Part shown: positions 35,607 to 44,190 of the stretch, in pieces
How the letters are laid out: every line of letters begins with the position of its first letter
Numbering within the stretch: the first letter of the stretch is position 1
Assembly: GCF_002154225.1 (NCBI RefSeq)
Contig: NZ_MTSE01000003.1
Coordinates: 248,001 to 312,000, forward strand
Origin: Hymenobacter crusticola
GTDB lineage: Bacteria > Bacteroidota > Bacteroidia > Cytophagales > Hymenobacteraceae
Direction of reading: 5' to 3'
DNA length: 64,000 nt
Notes under the pieces: generated by a model
What the model saw: the letters and a program-made list of their open reading frames with translations, nothing else
Told to the model about the DNA's origin: nothing
The model's database searches: none
Made by a program: the position numbers and the translations under genes

Positions 35607-36452
35607 ATGAATATAAAATTGGGAACCAATGCCTACGGCAAAAACGCGGTCAACCTGTCCAAAATCATCCGGCACGCCGACCACCACGAGTTTCGCCAGG
35701 TGTCGGTGAATGTGGCCTTGGAGGGCGACTTTGACACCGCGCACACCCTCGGCGACAATGCTAAGATTTTACCCACCGATACCCAAAAAAATACGGTGTA
35801 TGTGCTAGCCAAAGAGCATTTCACCAACACCATTGAGGAGTTTGGCCTTCACCTAGCGAATCATTTCATCAGTAATAACCCACAGGTCAGCAAAGCCAGA
35901 ATTGAGATTCTTGAGCACACCTGGCAGCGCATGGCTTTCGACGGAGCGGCGCACACGCATTCTTTCACCGGCGGCAGCACCGAAAAGCGCCGTACCCTTA
36001 TCACGCAAACAGCCGCTGGCGCGCAGGTTTCTTCCGGTCTGCAAGATTTATTGCTCCTAAAAACGACTGACTCCGGCTTTGAGAATTACATCAAAGATCA
36101 ATACACGGTCTTGAAAGAAACCTCCGACCGCATCCTAGCCACCAAGTGCGAGGCCACGTGGGAGTATACTACCACCGACCTTGATTTTGAAGCCACCTAC
36201 CACAAGATCCGCACGTCGCTGCTCCACACGTTTGCCCATCACAAGAGCCTTTCGGTGCAGCAAACCCTGTATGCTATCGGTGAGCAAATTCTACTGGCAA
36301 ATGACGTGGTGAAGGAAGTTAGCCTCATCATGCCTAATAAGCACCACATTCCCTTCAACCTAGAGCAGTTTGGGATGGAAAACAAGAATGAGGTTTTTAT
36401 GGCCACGGATGAGCCGTTTGGCTACATCACCGGCACGGTGGTGCGGGAGTAA
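35607..36452 (+). CDS. Urate oxidase (uricase)
   Basis: A 281-aa cofactor-free uricase that oxidises urate to 5-hydroxyisourate. From ATG 35607 it reads MNIKLGTNAYGKNAV; Lys12 should be the catalytic lysine and Thr in LPTDTQKNTVYVLAKE its partner. The repeated T-fold ends with KHHIPFNLEQFGMENKNEVF. It is the only plus-strand gene of the purine island and is divergent from allB, so one promoter region can serve both. Both steps after it (uraH, uraD) are encoded nearby. Confidence 0.95.
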   Translation: MNIKLGTNAYGKNAVNLSKIIRHADHHEFRQVSVNVALEGDFDTAHTLGDNAKILPTDTQKNTVYVLAKEHFTNTIEEFGLHLANHFISNNPQVSKARIEILEHTWQRMAFDGAAHTHSFTGGSTEKRRTLITQTAAGAQVSSGLQDLLLLKTTDSGFENYIKDQYTVLKETSDRILATKCEATWEYTTTDLDFEATYHKIRTSLLHTFAHHKSLSVQQTLYAIGEQILLANDVVKEVSLIMPNKHHIPFNLEQFGMENKNEVFMATDEPFGYITGTVVRE

Positions 36453-36496
36453 ATGTGTTACTGTTTTTCCTCGCAAGGCTTGGGAGGACAAGCAAC

Positions 36497-37657
36497 CTAG
36501 GACTTCAACGCCCCTAGCACGCGTTTGATGAGGTCGTTGGGGCTGCCGTTGTGCCAGCGCCACACAATGACAATGTCGTGCGTGGGGTCAACCCAAATGG
36601 TGTTCGAACCGGCACCTAGGGCCGCAAAGCTATTGGCCGGTGCATCGGGCCAGGCTTTCTGAGTGGTGTTGAGCCACCACAAATAGCCATAGTCAGGACC
36701 GACGGGGCCTGGTAGGGTGGCTTGCTTGATCCAGTTGGAGGACACAATTTGTTTCTTCCCCCAGCGGCCTTGCCGCAGTATCAGGTAGCCGAACCTAGCT
36801 TCGTCGCGGGCGTTGATCCACAGGCCGCCGCCCCAACGTGTGCCGCCGCTTACCGAGGGGAGTTGCTTTCCGTCAACCGTCGCCACGGCATTAGGGTAAG
36901 GCACCCAGCGCCAGGAGTTTGAAGCGCCAATGGGATCCATGATTTCGGTTTTTAACACGTCGGGCAAGGGGCGTTTCCATAGCCGCAGCAGCGACAGAGC
37001 TAGGCGGTTGATGCGCACGTCATTATACTCGTAGTAGGTGCCCGGCGCTTGGAGGGCGCGTGGCTTCCGCTCGCCTTTGCCAAAAGCTTCGTGGCCAATG
37101 AAGTTGGCGTTTTTGCCCCACAGCTCACCTTCCCACTCGCTAGTTTGGCGTGCATGATATTCCCAGGTCACCTTACGGTTTTGCTCCGAATCGTAGCCGC
37201 CGTCGTGAATATAGTTGGCCACCGGCTCCTGGATGTTCTTGATCATGCCGCGGTCAATCGTCAGGCCGAGAATGGTAGACAGAACGCTCTTGGCGGCGCT
37301 ATAAGTTGGGTCGGCCTGCTGGGTGTCACCCCACTCGGCCACGATGTAGCCGTGCCGCAGAATCAGGCCGTTCGTGGCGGCGCGACTCGTAGGCATGGGT
37401 CCGAGCAGTTTCCCGAAAATCTCCTCCTGGGTGGAGAAGTTGGGCGTCATTTGAGTTGTTTCCTGTGTTTTAGCGAAGGCCACAGCCTCAGCCAAACGAG
37501 CAGAATCGAAGCCAGCCACCGTTGGATGTTGGTGCTTCCAGCTAGCATCAGCACCAGGATAGTAAGGTTTGGAACTAGCGGTATCGGGGGAAGCAGCCGG
37601 GCGCGTGCAGGCCGCCAGCACCGGAAACAAGAGAATTAGTAAAGATTTACGAAGCAT
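36497..37657 (-). CDS. Beta-lactamase-fold serine hydrolase, lipoprotein
   Basis: A 386-aa class C beta-lactamase-related protein. From ATG 37657 it has a lipoprotein signal ending LAAC. The catalytic SxxK is in TYSAAKSVLS; a Tyr in YYEYNDV is the likely YxN partner; GGGLWINARDEARFG and the C-terminal WRWHNG resemble esterase/peptidase members. Such proteins are often misannotated as beta-lactamases; no activity can be assigned. It lies between uricase and xdhC and may simply be a passenger in the purine island. Confidence 0.85.
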   Translation of the reverse strand: MLRKSLLILLFPVLAACTRPAASPDTASSKPYYPGADASWKHQHPTVAGFDSARLAEAVAFAKTQETTQMTPNFSTQEEIFGKLLGPMPTSRAATNGLILRHGYIVAEWGDTQQADPTYSAAKSVLSTILGLTIDRGMIKNIQEPVANYIHDGGYDSEQNRKVTWEYHARQTSEWEGELWGKNANFIGHEAFGKGERKPRALQAPGTYYEYNDVRINRLALSLLRLWKRPLPDVLKTEIMDPIGASNSWRWVPYPNAVATVDGKQLPSVSGGTRWGGGLWINARDEARFGYLILRQGRWGKKQIVSSNWIKQATLPGPVGPDYGYLWWLNTTQKAWPDAPANSFAALGAGSNTIWVDPTHDIVIVWRWHNGSPNDLIKRVLGALKS

Positions 37658-37727
37658 AAAAGGCGCATGTAGCGCAGACTTTGTAGTCCGCGCCTGGCAA
37701 TATAAGAGAACAAGACGCAAGCACGAA

Positions 37728-38717
37728 TTACAAAATCCGCGCTTGCGCCTTGTTCTTTACTGCAATGATCTGCGCGGCAATGCTGATGGCTATTTCTTCT
37801 GGCGTCTGGCTTTTGATGGGCAAGCCCACCGGCGCGTGCAGTCGTTCCAGTTGCTCCGGCGGAATCCCTTCAGCCCGGTAGTCACCTAGCATCTTCTCGA
37901 TCTTCTTTTTACTGCCGAGCACGCCCAAAAACGATACGTTTTTACTGAGCAAAGCCCGGAGCGCCACGTCGTCGGTGCGGTAGCCAAAGGTCATGATCAC
38001 CACGTATTGGCCGTCGCCTTCGGGCACCAGCGAAGCTAGGTCGCTGTAGCTGCTCACAACGTTTTTGGCGTGCGTATAAGCGTTGGTTAAGAAGGTATTA
38101 AGCGCAGGTCGATCTTCGTAGAGCTGAATATGAAAGTCGAGTGTATGCATAAGGCGGGCAAACGCTAGCGCACAGTGCCCACCGCCAATGATGTGCAACT
38201 GATTCTGATACCCTAGCTTTTCCCGGTAGAGCCAGCCTTCCGCCGACTCCTGCGTAAAGCCGTAATCTGCCTGCCCTGGCTTTTGATTCCGTTCAAAAGC
38301 TAGCCCGGTTGTGGGCGCTAAGGTGAGTACGCCGGCTTGCTCGTGTTCCAAAGCAGCTACAATCTGTTGCACAGCGTCAGCATCAGACGGCTGCACTGGG
38401 TAAAGCAGAATGGTTTGCTCGCCGGAGCAGATCATGCCGCTCTGATCTTTCGGGGCGGTTTTGTTGTGAATCTGGCGGTGCAAGCTAGGTGGCAAAGCTG
38501 GTTGCGCGAGCCGTTCGCGGGCGAGCTGCACCAGCTTGTGCTCCATGATACCGCCTCCAATGGAGCCCTGCATGTCGCCCGCCGCATTCACCGCCATTAT
38601 GAAGCCCTGCCGGCCCGGACTGCTGCCAGCACTCTGCACCACGTACAGCAGCACCGCTGGCTCGCCCCGCCGCAGACTTTCGCTAAGAAGTTGCCACGTG
38701 GCTAAGGCTCTTTTCAT
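37728..38717 (-). CDS. xdhC: XdhC family molybdenum-enzyme maturation protein
   Basis: A 329-aa XdhC/CoxI protein, which delivers sulfurated molybdenum cofactor to xanthine dehydrogenase. The N-terminal part has SAGSSPGRQGFIMAV and GSIGGGIMEH; the C-terminal Rossmann part has HIIGGGHCALAFARL and GVLGSKKKIEKM, ending in HAPVGLPIKSQTPEEIA. The start codon lies inside the end of xdhB (35-bp overlap), so the genes are translationally coupled. The context makes xanthine dehydrogenase the natural client. Confidence 0.93.
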   Translation of the reverse strand: MKRALATWQLLSESLRRGEPAVLLYVVQSAGSSPGRQGFIMAVNAAGDMQGSIGGGIMEHKLVQLARERLAQPALPPSLHRQIHNKTAPKDQSGMICSGEQTILLYPVQPSDADAVQQIVAALEHEQAGVLTLAPTTGLAFERNQKPGQADYGFTQESAEGWLYREKLGYQNQLHIIGGGHCALAFARLMHTLDFHIQLYEDRPALNTFLTNAYTHAKNVVSSYSDLASLVPEGDGQYVVIMTFGYRTDDVALRALLSKNVSFLGVLGSKKKIEKMLGDYRAEGIPPEQLERLHAPVGLPIKSQTPEEIAISIAAQIIAVKNKAQARIL

Positions 38718-40989
38718 GCAAGGTAGTAGCGCCCGCGCTCGACGGCGGATACAGGCCCAGCAACACCTTTTCCGGAGTCATGGGAGCGTCGAAGGCGAGG
38801 GGAGAAGCAGGGTTGAAGGCTTTGATAGCGTTGCGCAGGGCGAAATACGTCCCGATGCCGTACATAAACGGCGGCTCGCCCACCGCCTTGGAGCGCAGAA
38901 TAGCTAGGTTGTCTTTGTCGGTGTCCAGTGCGTTGATGGCTATTTCCTTGGGCACTGAGTAGATATCCGGGATCTTATAAGTCGATAAGGTATTGGAGCG
39001 CAAGCGGCCCGTTTGGTCGTAGATCAGCTCCTCTAGCGTCATCCAACCGATGCCTTGCACTATGCCACCTTCAATTTGCCCACGGTCGATAGTAGGGTTC
39101 ATGCTGTGGCCGAAGTCGTGCACCACCTTCACTGCATCTACGGTGTACGTGCCGCGCACGCAGTCGACGGTGGCAACGGTGATGGCCGTGCCATAGACGT
39201 GGTAAGCAAACGGGTGCCCCTTCTCAGTCTTCTTGTCGAAGTGCACCTCTGGGGTGGCGTAGTGCGCGTGCTCCGAGAGGCTAACGCGCTTCAGGAAAGC
39301 CGCTGTGACCAGCTTTTTCCAGTCTAGCACCGTTGGCTGGCCGTGCAGCAGCACTTGTTCGTTCTTCAGCTCAATAGCAGTTTCGGGCACTTGCAGCTCC
39401 TCCGCAGCTACGCGTTTCAGTCGTTCTACGATGGCATCACAGGCAAGCTGCACAGCTTTACCGTTGAGGTCGGCGGTGGCGCTGGCGGCAGAAGGCGAGG
39501 TGTTAGCAATGCGATTGGTGCTGGTGGTTTGCATGCGCACCTTTGCCGGGCTGATCGAGAATACCTGCGCGGCTACCTGCAACATCTTGGTATTCACGCC
39601 CTGGCCCATTTCTACGGCTCCGGTGCTCACCTTCACGCTGCCGTCGTAATAGACGTGCACCAAGGCCCTCGCTTGGTTCATGGAGGTGTTGGTGAAGGAA
39701 ATGCCAAAACAGATTGGCATGAACGACAAGCCCTTCTTAAACAGAGTGTTGTTGGCGTTAAAGTGTTGTACCTCTTGCCGCAATTTTTCCACCTCGTACA
39801 GGCTTTCTGCCTTATGCCAGCAGGCGTGCGCCTCGCTCACCGCTTTTTGTCCAAACGGAAATTCGTCGCCGGTGTTATTCAGGTTTTTCTTTTGAATGAT
39901 GCAGGCATCAATCCCTAGCTCCTCGGCCACTTTGGCAATAGCCGACTCCATTACAAATTTAGCTTGCGGTCCGCCGAAGCCCCGGAAAGCGGTATTTGGT
40001 GGCAAGTGCGTACGGCAGCTGTAAGCCGTGGCGCGCACATTCGGGATAAAGTAGGTGCTGGTGGTGTGAAACAGCGTGCGCTCCATAATGGCCGGCGAAA
40101 GGTCGGCCGCGGCCCCAGCGTTCTGGTAGAAGTCTACCTCGTAGGCTAGGATGTTCAGGTCTTTATCTAGCCCGATTTTGAAGTCAGAAGAATACGGGTG
40201 ACGCTTGCCGGTCATCTGCATGTCTTCGAGGCGGTCGAGCACGTACTTCACAGGCTTACCTAGGTGATGTGCGGCTAGGGCGCACAGCGCCACCCAGGCG
40301 TTGGCCTGGTCTTCCTTGCCACCAAAGCCGCCGCCCAAGCGAATTACATCAACTTCCACCTGGTGCATAGGCACGCCGAGCACCCGTGCCGCCGTACGCT
40401 GACTGGCCGTGGGGCTCTGCGTGGAAGAGTAAATTTTTAACTCCCCATTCTCCTGCGGAATGGCATAGGCACACTGCGTTTCGATGTATAGGTGCTCCTG
40501 CCCGTTGCTATCAGCCGAGCCTTCCACCACGTATTCGCACTGGTCCCAGGTGAGCTCGGGGGCACCTAGCTTAAAAGTGCGGGGCGGCACAATGAGTTCC
40601 CCTTGCGCGTGTGCCACGCGCGGATCAGTAATTACTGGTAGCGGCGTAATGTCGACCTTAATCTTGCGCACGGCAGCGCGCGCGGCATGATCCGAAGTGG
40701 CGACCACGAAGGCGATGGGCATTCCGCAAAAGTCCACCTCGTGGTCGGCTAGCAGCGGCTCATCGGGAATAATGCCGCCAATCTGGTTTTCGCCGGTAAT
40801 ATCTTGGTGCGTGAAGATGCGCACTACGCCTGGCTGCTGCAGCGCTTCACCTAGGTGCAGTTGCTCAATGTGCCCATGGGCGATGGGCGAAACGAACGCC
40901 GCGCCAAACAACGTTCCGGCGACCAGCAGAATATCGTCCAAGTAGAGCGACTGCCCCTTGACGTGGTTGCTGGAATCTATGTTCTTCAT
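38683..40989 (-). CDS. xdhB: Xanthine dehydrogenase, molybdopterin-binding subunit
   Basis: A 768-aa large subunit that hydroxylates hypoxanthine and xanthine to urate at a Mo centre. Conserved features: GGGFGGKEDQANAW (molybdopterin), PPNTAFRGFGGPQ (substrate Arg), GAVEMGQGVNTKM, and the catalytic Glu in KAVGEPPF near the C terminus. From ATG 40989. It lies downstream of the FeS/FAD subunit gene and overlaps xdhC. Length and motifs are those of two-subunit bacterial xanthine dehydrogenases. Confidence 0.95.
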   Translation of the reverse strand: MKNIDSSNHVKGQSLYLDDILLVAGTLFGAAFVSPIAHGHIEQLHLGEALQQPGVVRIFTHQDITGENQIGGIIPDEPLLADHEVDFCGMPIAFVVATSDHAARAAVRKIKVDITPLPVITDPRVAHAQGELIVPPRTFKLGAPELTWDQCEYVVEGSADSNGQEHLYIETQCAYAIPQENGELKIYSSTQSPTASQRTAARVLGVPMHQVEVDVIRLGGGFGGKEDQANAWVALCALAAHHLGKPVKYVLDRLEDMQMTGKRHPYSSDFKIGLDKDLNILAYEVDFYQNAGAAADLSPAIMERTLFHTTSTYFIPNVRATAYSCRTHLPPNTAFRGFGGPQAKFVMESAIAKVAEELGIDACIIQKKNLNNTGDEFPFGQKAVSEAHACWHKAESLYEVEKLRQEVQHFNANNTLFKKGLSFMPICFGISFTNTSMNQARALVHVYYDGSVKVSTGAVEMGQGVNTKMLQVAAQVFSISPAKVRMQTTSTNRIANTSPSAASATADLNGKAVQLACDAIVERLKRVAAEELQVPETAIELKNEQVLLHGQPTVLDWKKLVTAAFLKRVSLSEHAHYATPEVHFDKKTEKGHPFAYHVYGTAITVATVDCVRGTYTVDAVKVVHDFGHSMNPTIDRGQIEGGIVQGIGWMTLEELIYDQTGRLRSNTLSTYKIPDIYSVPKEIAINALDTDKDNLAILRSKAVGEPPFMYGIGTYFALRNAIKAFNPASPLAFDAPMTPEKVLLGLYPPSSAGATTLHEKSLSHVATS

Positions 40990-41023
40990 ATGCTGCTGAA
41001 ATCGAAGGGTAAGGGCACCCACT

Positions 41024-41125
41024 GGTGTCTCAATCGTTGCCAGTGTTGTTTGCCTTGCGTGTATTGCGCTGTTGTCGCTTGTCTAGTAGGTCGTTTAACA
41101 ACGAGACATCAGTAGGTGTCTCTGC
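41024..41125. repeat. Possible divergent member of the 31087/59759 repeat family
   Basis: Between xdhA and xdhB. It contains CGTTGCCAGTGTTGTTTGCC, like CGTTGCTGATGTTGTTTACC of copy A, and ends GGTGTCTCTGC like GTGTCTCTAC of copy A. The middle is not clearly alike, so membership is tentative. Confidence 0.4.
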
Positions 41126-41131
41126 ACGAGC

Positions 41132-42544
41132 CTACCGCAGCAACTCTGCCGCGTTTAGCTGCGGAAACAAGGCGAGAAAGTGTGCTTTTAGCAATTGGCT
41201 AAGCAAGAGGCGCTTGTAGGTCTCGGTACCACGAGCGTCGCTGATGGGCGAAATCTCCGTCTGAGCTAGCTCCGCGGTTTCTTGGATCAACGCTTCCGAA
41301 ACTTCCTTGCCCACCAGAAAAGCCGAGGCCTTGGGCAGCAACCTAGGGGTCGGGCCAACGCCACCCGCGGAAAGGCTAGCCGCCGTGATGAAGCCGTTCG
41401 TAACCGTCAGCCGGCAAGCCGAATTGACACTGGCAATATCGAGGTGCGTACGCTTGCTGACTTTCTCGAAGTTGAACGTGGTACGCGCGTCCGGCAGCTC
41501 AAACCAGATGGCCGTAATATTTTCCTGCGGTGTTTTAGCTAACTGCTTATAGCCCTGGTAAAACTCCCGCAACGGCACCTCACGCGTTGTGTTGCCATCG
41601 CTGAGCACCAGTTGCGCATTTAGGGCCAAGGACATGATTGTCAGGTCGCCGATAGGGGAGGCGTTGACGAAATTGCCCGCCACCGTGGCCATGTTGCGGA
41701 TGGGCGTGGACGATACCAGCCGCAAGAAGCTGCGGAACTCGGGGAAGTACTCGCGCAGCACCGCCGATTCGGCTAGGTCCGTTACGGTAGCTGCACCGCC
41801 AATCACGCAGCGGTTGCCTTGCTGCGTGACTCCTTGCAAGCTAGGGTGGTCGAAGAGGAACTGTGCAGCGAGCTCCCGCATGGTTTCGTGCTTCTGCACG
41901 TACAGGTCGGTGCCGCCGCCCACAAACTGCGGCATAGCGTCTGGCCCATATCCATTGGAGTTAGCTTCCCCCGCTAGGGCCTGCAACCTAGGTTTGATGC
42001 CTGCAAAATATTCGGGTAAAATCTGCTGTTGCGCGACGAAGGTGGCAGGCTCTTCGCCGTTACGCGCTTCCAGCAAATGGGCCACGCGCGCCGCCGCCCG
42101 TTCAATAGACTTGTAGCCCGTGCAGCGGCAGATGTTACCATCCACGGCCGCCACAGCATTCTGGCAAGTAGCCTCTTTCTCACTTAAGCAAAAACCCGCC
42201 AACGACATCACGAAGCCCGGCGTGCAAAACCCGCACTGTGTTGCCGATTCATCCACCATGGCCTGCTGGATAGGGTTGAGCCCCTGCTGGTTAATGCCTT
42301 CCACCGTTACTACATGCTTGCCTTGCAAGTTGCCGAGCGGGGTAAGGCAGGAGGTAAAAGAACGGTAGCGCAACTGGTCGCCTACAAGCTCGCCCACCAG
42401 CACCGTGCACGCCCCGCAGTCCCCCTCCCGGCACCCAATCTTGGTACCTTTCAGGTGCTGGTCGTAGCGGATGTAGTCGAGCAGCACGGTACCCGTGGGC
42501 AGCGAAGTGCTTACTTCTTGATGGTTGAGAAGGAACTTGAGCAA
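41132..42544 (-). CDS. xdhA: Xanthine dehydrogenase, FeS/FAD small subunit
   Basis: A 470-aa subunit with two [2Fe-2S] clusters and FAD that passes electrons from the Mo subunit to NAD+. Plant-type cluster Cys: CREGDCGAC; second cluster: CGFCTPGFVM and CRCTGY. The FAD domain includes FVGGGTDLYVQKH and TPIRNMATVAGNFVNASPIGD. The start is TTG at 42544, directly before LKFLLNHQ; no ATG is in frame upstream, before a stop. First gene of xdhA-xdhB-xdhC. Confidence 0.94.
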   Translation of the reverse strand: MLKFLLNHQEVSTSLPTGTVLLDYIRYDQHLKGTKIGCREGDCGACTVLVGELVGDQLRYRSFTSCLTPLGNLQGKHVVTVEGINQQGLNPIQQAMVDESATQCGFCTPGFVMSLAGFCLSEKEATCQNAVAAVDGNICRCTGYKSIERAAARVAHLLEARNGEEPATFVAQQQILPEYFAGIKPRLQALAGEANSNGYGPDAMPQFVGGGTDLYVQKHETMRELAAQFLFDHPSLQGVTQQGNRCVIGGAATVTDLAESAVLREYFPEFRSFLRLVSSTPIRNMATVAGNFVNASPIGDLTIMSLALNAQLVLSDGNTTREVPLREFYQGYKQLAKTPQENITAIWFELPDARTTFNFEKVSKRTHLDIASVNSACRLTVTNGFITAASLSAGGVGPTPRLLPKASAFLVGKEVSEALIQETAELAQTEISPISDARGTETYKRLLLSQLLKAHFLALFPQLNAAELLR

Positions 42545-42682
42545 GAGGAAAAAAGTATCAGGTTTCGTCTAAGATACTTGATTTCCGCTACACAAAAGCG
42601 ATGTTATGCTCGAAAATTTACTGGTAAAACAGCTATAGCCAAACTTGCAGTTGATAGGTCTAAACCAGGGCAAGGGCTAGGG

Positions 42683-43861
42683 TTAGATGCTCAACGTAAA
42701 CTCGGAGCCACGACCCTTCAACGACGACTTTCGAATGACCAAGTCACCAGAAATAACAAACGTACGCGGTTGAAAATCATCTTTTTGTCGTACTTGTTCC
42801 AAAAAAAGGCGAGCGGCTTGCTGCCCAATTCGGTAGGGGTGAAGATTGACTGTGGTTAAGCCCGGCTCAATCATGGAAGCCATAAACTCATCCCCGAAAC
42901 CAACTACGGCAATATCCTCCGGCACGTGTAATCCACGCTGTTTCAACGACTGGATTAAGTCGATGGCATTGGTGTAATTGATGGCAAAAATAGCATCAGG
43001 TGGCTTTGGAAGAGCTAGCCAAGTATCCAAAGCAGCTACGGCTGACTCAGTACGGAAGTTAATATGGGTTTGGTACTCGCCTTCCACTGGCAAGCCGTGC
43101 TTACGCAACGCGCTCAAGTAGCCTGCCTTGCGGTTCTTGCTGATTAACAACGACTCCGGCCCCGCCAGGATGGCAATACGGCGGCACCCTTCCTGAATCA
43201 GATGTTCCGTCACGGCAAAGGCGCCGTCCCAGTCGTCCAAGATTACCTTGGCGCTATTTACCTCGTCGCACACCCGGTCGAAGTGAACGATCGGGATACC
43301 GCGGCAGGCGTCTTGCTTCACGTGGTCGAAGTTCTCCGTTTCGCGGGAGTGGCAGATCAAGAGCCCATCTACGCGACTGGCAATGAGCGCTTGCACGTTG
43401 CTCACTTCCGTCTGATACGACTCCTTCGACTGACAAATCATTACCCGGTAGCCTTCTTCGGCCGCTACCTGCTGGATACCACTAACCGCCGTTGCAAAGA
43501 AAGGCCGCTCGATATCGGGGATAATCACCCCAATGGTGTGCGTTTCGCTGCGCTTCAAGCTCTGGGCCAGCAAGCTAGGTTGGTAGTCAAGCTGTCGGGC
43601 AACTTCCAGAATAGCCTGCCGCGTGGTAGGACTAATGTCCGTGTGCCCGTTTAGGGCGCGCGACACCGTTGAGGAAGCTACCCCTAGCGCTTTCGCAACG
43701 TCGCCGATCGTTGTCTGGTGACGTTTGCGCTCCGGTACAGGCGCTGTTTTGACGTCAGTAAAATGGTAATCACAGACTTTGCAAAAGAAGCGTTGACGCC
43801 CTCGGATGAAGCCAGCGCGCATAACACCGTCGGCAAGTCCGCACTTTGTGCACTTGATCAT
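42683..43861 (-). CDS. LacI family regulator with N-terminal IS1-InsA-like zinc ribbon
   Basis: A 392-aa LacI/GalR regulator with an unusual front. Residues 1-35 hold C4-x2-C7 and C27-x2-C30 around GRQRFFCKVC and YHFT, like the zinc ribbon of IS1 InsA. After a short basic linker comes the LacI HTH (about 51-72, TIGDVAKALGVASSTVSRAL) with hinge PSLLAQSL, then the periplasmic-binding-protein-like effector domain (about 108-380). Divergent from uxuA across 329 bases containing a 32-bp palindromic operator. By context it should sense a glucuronate or xylan product and control uxuA, itself and xylB. Confidence 0.9.
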   Translation of the reverse strand: MIKCTKCGLADGVMRAGFIRGRQRFFCKVCDYHFTDVKTAPVPERKRHQTTIGDVAKALGVASSTVSRALNGHTDISPTTRQAILEVARQLDYQPSLLAQSLKRSETHTIGVIIPDIERPFFATAVSGIQQVAAEEGYRVMICQSKESYQTEVSNVQALIASRVDGLLICHSRETENFDHVKQDACRGIPIVHFDRVCDEVNSAKVILDDWDGAFAVTEHLIQEGCRRIAILAGPESLLISKNRKAGYLSALRKHGLPVEGEYQTHINFRTESAVAALDTWLALPKPPDAIFAINYTNAIDLIQSLKQRGLHVPEDIAVVGFGDEFMASMIEPGLTTVNLHPYRIGQQAARLFLEQVRQKDDFQPRTFVISGDLVIRKSSLKGRGSEFTLSI

Positions 43862-43981
43862 ATAGGGATTGTATTATCAATAAGTTAGACGAAGTTACAC
43901 ACAAACCTCCTGGAAAGCTTCTTTTGATTATTCGAAGATAATCTTCTAATTTTTTTTCATAAAATTATTCTTTATTTTACC

Positions 43982-44013
43982 TATCACAACCGTTTCCGGA
44001 AACGGTTGTGATA
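43982..44013. promoter_or_regulatory. 32-bp perfect palindromic LacI-type operator between lacI-type gene and uxuA
   Basis: A perfect palindrome centred on CCGTTTCC/GGAAACGG, typical of LacI/GalR operators. It lies in an AT-rich stretch 121 bases before the regulator gene and 177 before uxuA, placed to control both. A matching half-site array lies before xylB (60099-60147). Confidence 0.88.
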
Positions 44014-44032
44014 TTTTTGTTTTACTTTTGAT

Positions 44033-44043
44033 GTTTCGGAAAC
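44033..44043. promoter_or_regulatory. Second operator-like site, GTTTCGGAAAC
   Basis: An 11-base sequence that is palindromic apart from its central base and repeats the half-sites of the main operator 20 bases downstream. TTTTG at 44026-44030 and TAGTATTC at 44048-44055 could be -33 and -7 elements with the site between them, a good place for repression. The promoter match is imperfect. Confidence 0.5.
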
Positions 44044-44190
44044 GTTTTAGTATTCGTTTTTGAGCTAACTACTCACTTATCTTCGAAGAAGAAATCACCC
44101 CGTCTGCTCTTCAATAGTCTGCTTTAAGCAGGATATGTCTTGAATAGTAAACGGCAGTTGAATTGCATTTTTTTAATAATACAATAGGGT

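Noticed and set aside
36453..36496. Possible terminator between uricase and the serine hydrolase gene
   Set aside because: Only a five-base stem (TCCTC/GAGGA) with a long loop; too weak to call.
39343..39918. 191-codon plus-strand frame opposite xdhB
   Set aside because: Antisense to a complete, motif-rich molybdenum subunit. No family recognised.
29636..42544. Purine island considered as a recently acquired genomic island
   Set aside because: No integrase, tRNA or flanking direct repeat, and the base composition, ACCTAGGT palindromes and codon habits match the neighbouring core genes.
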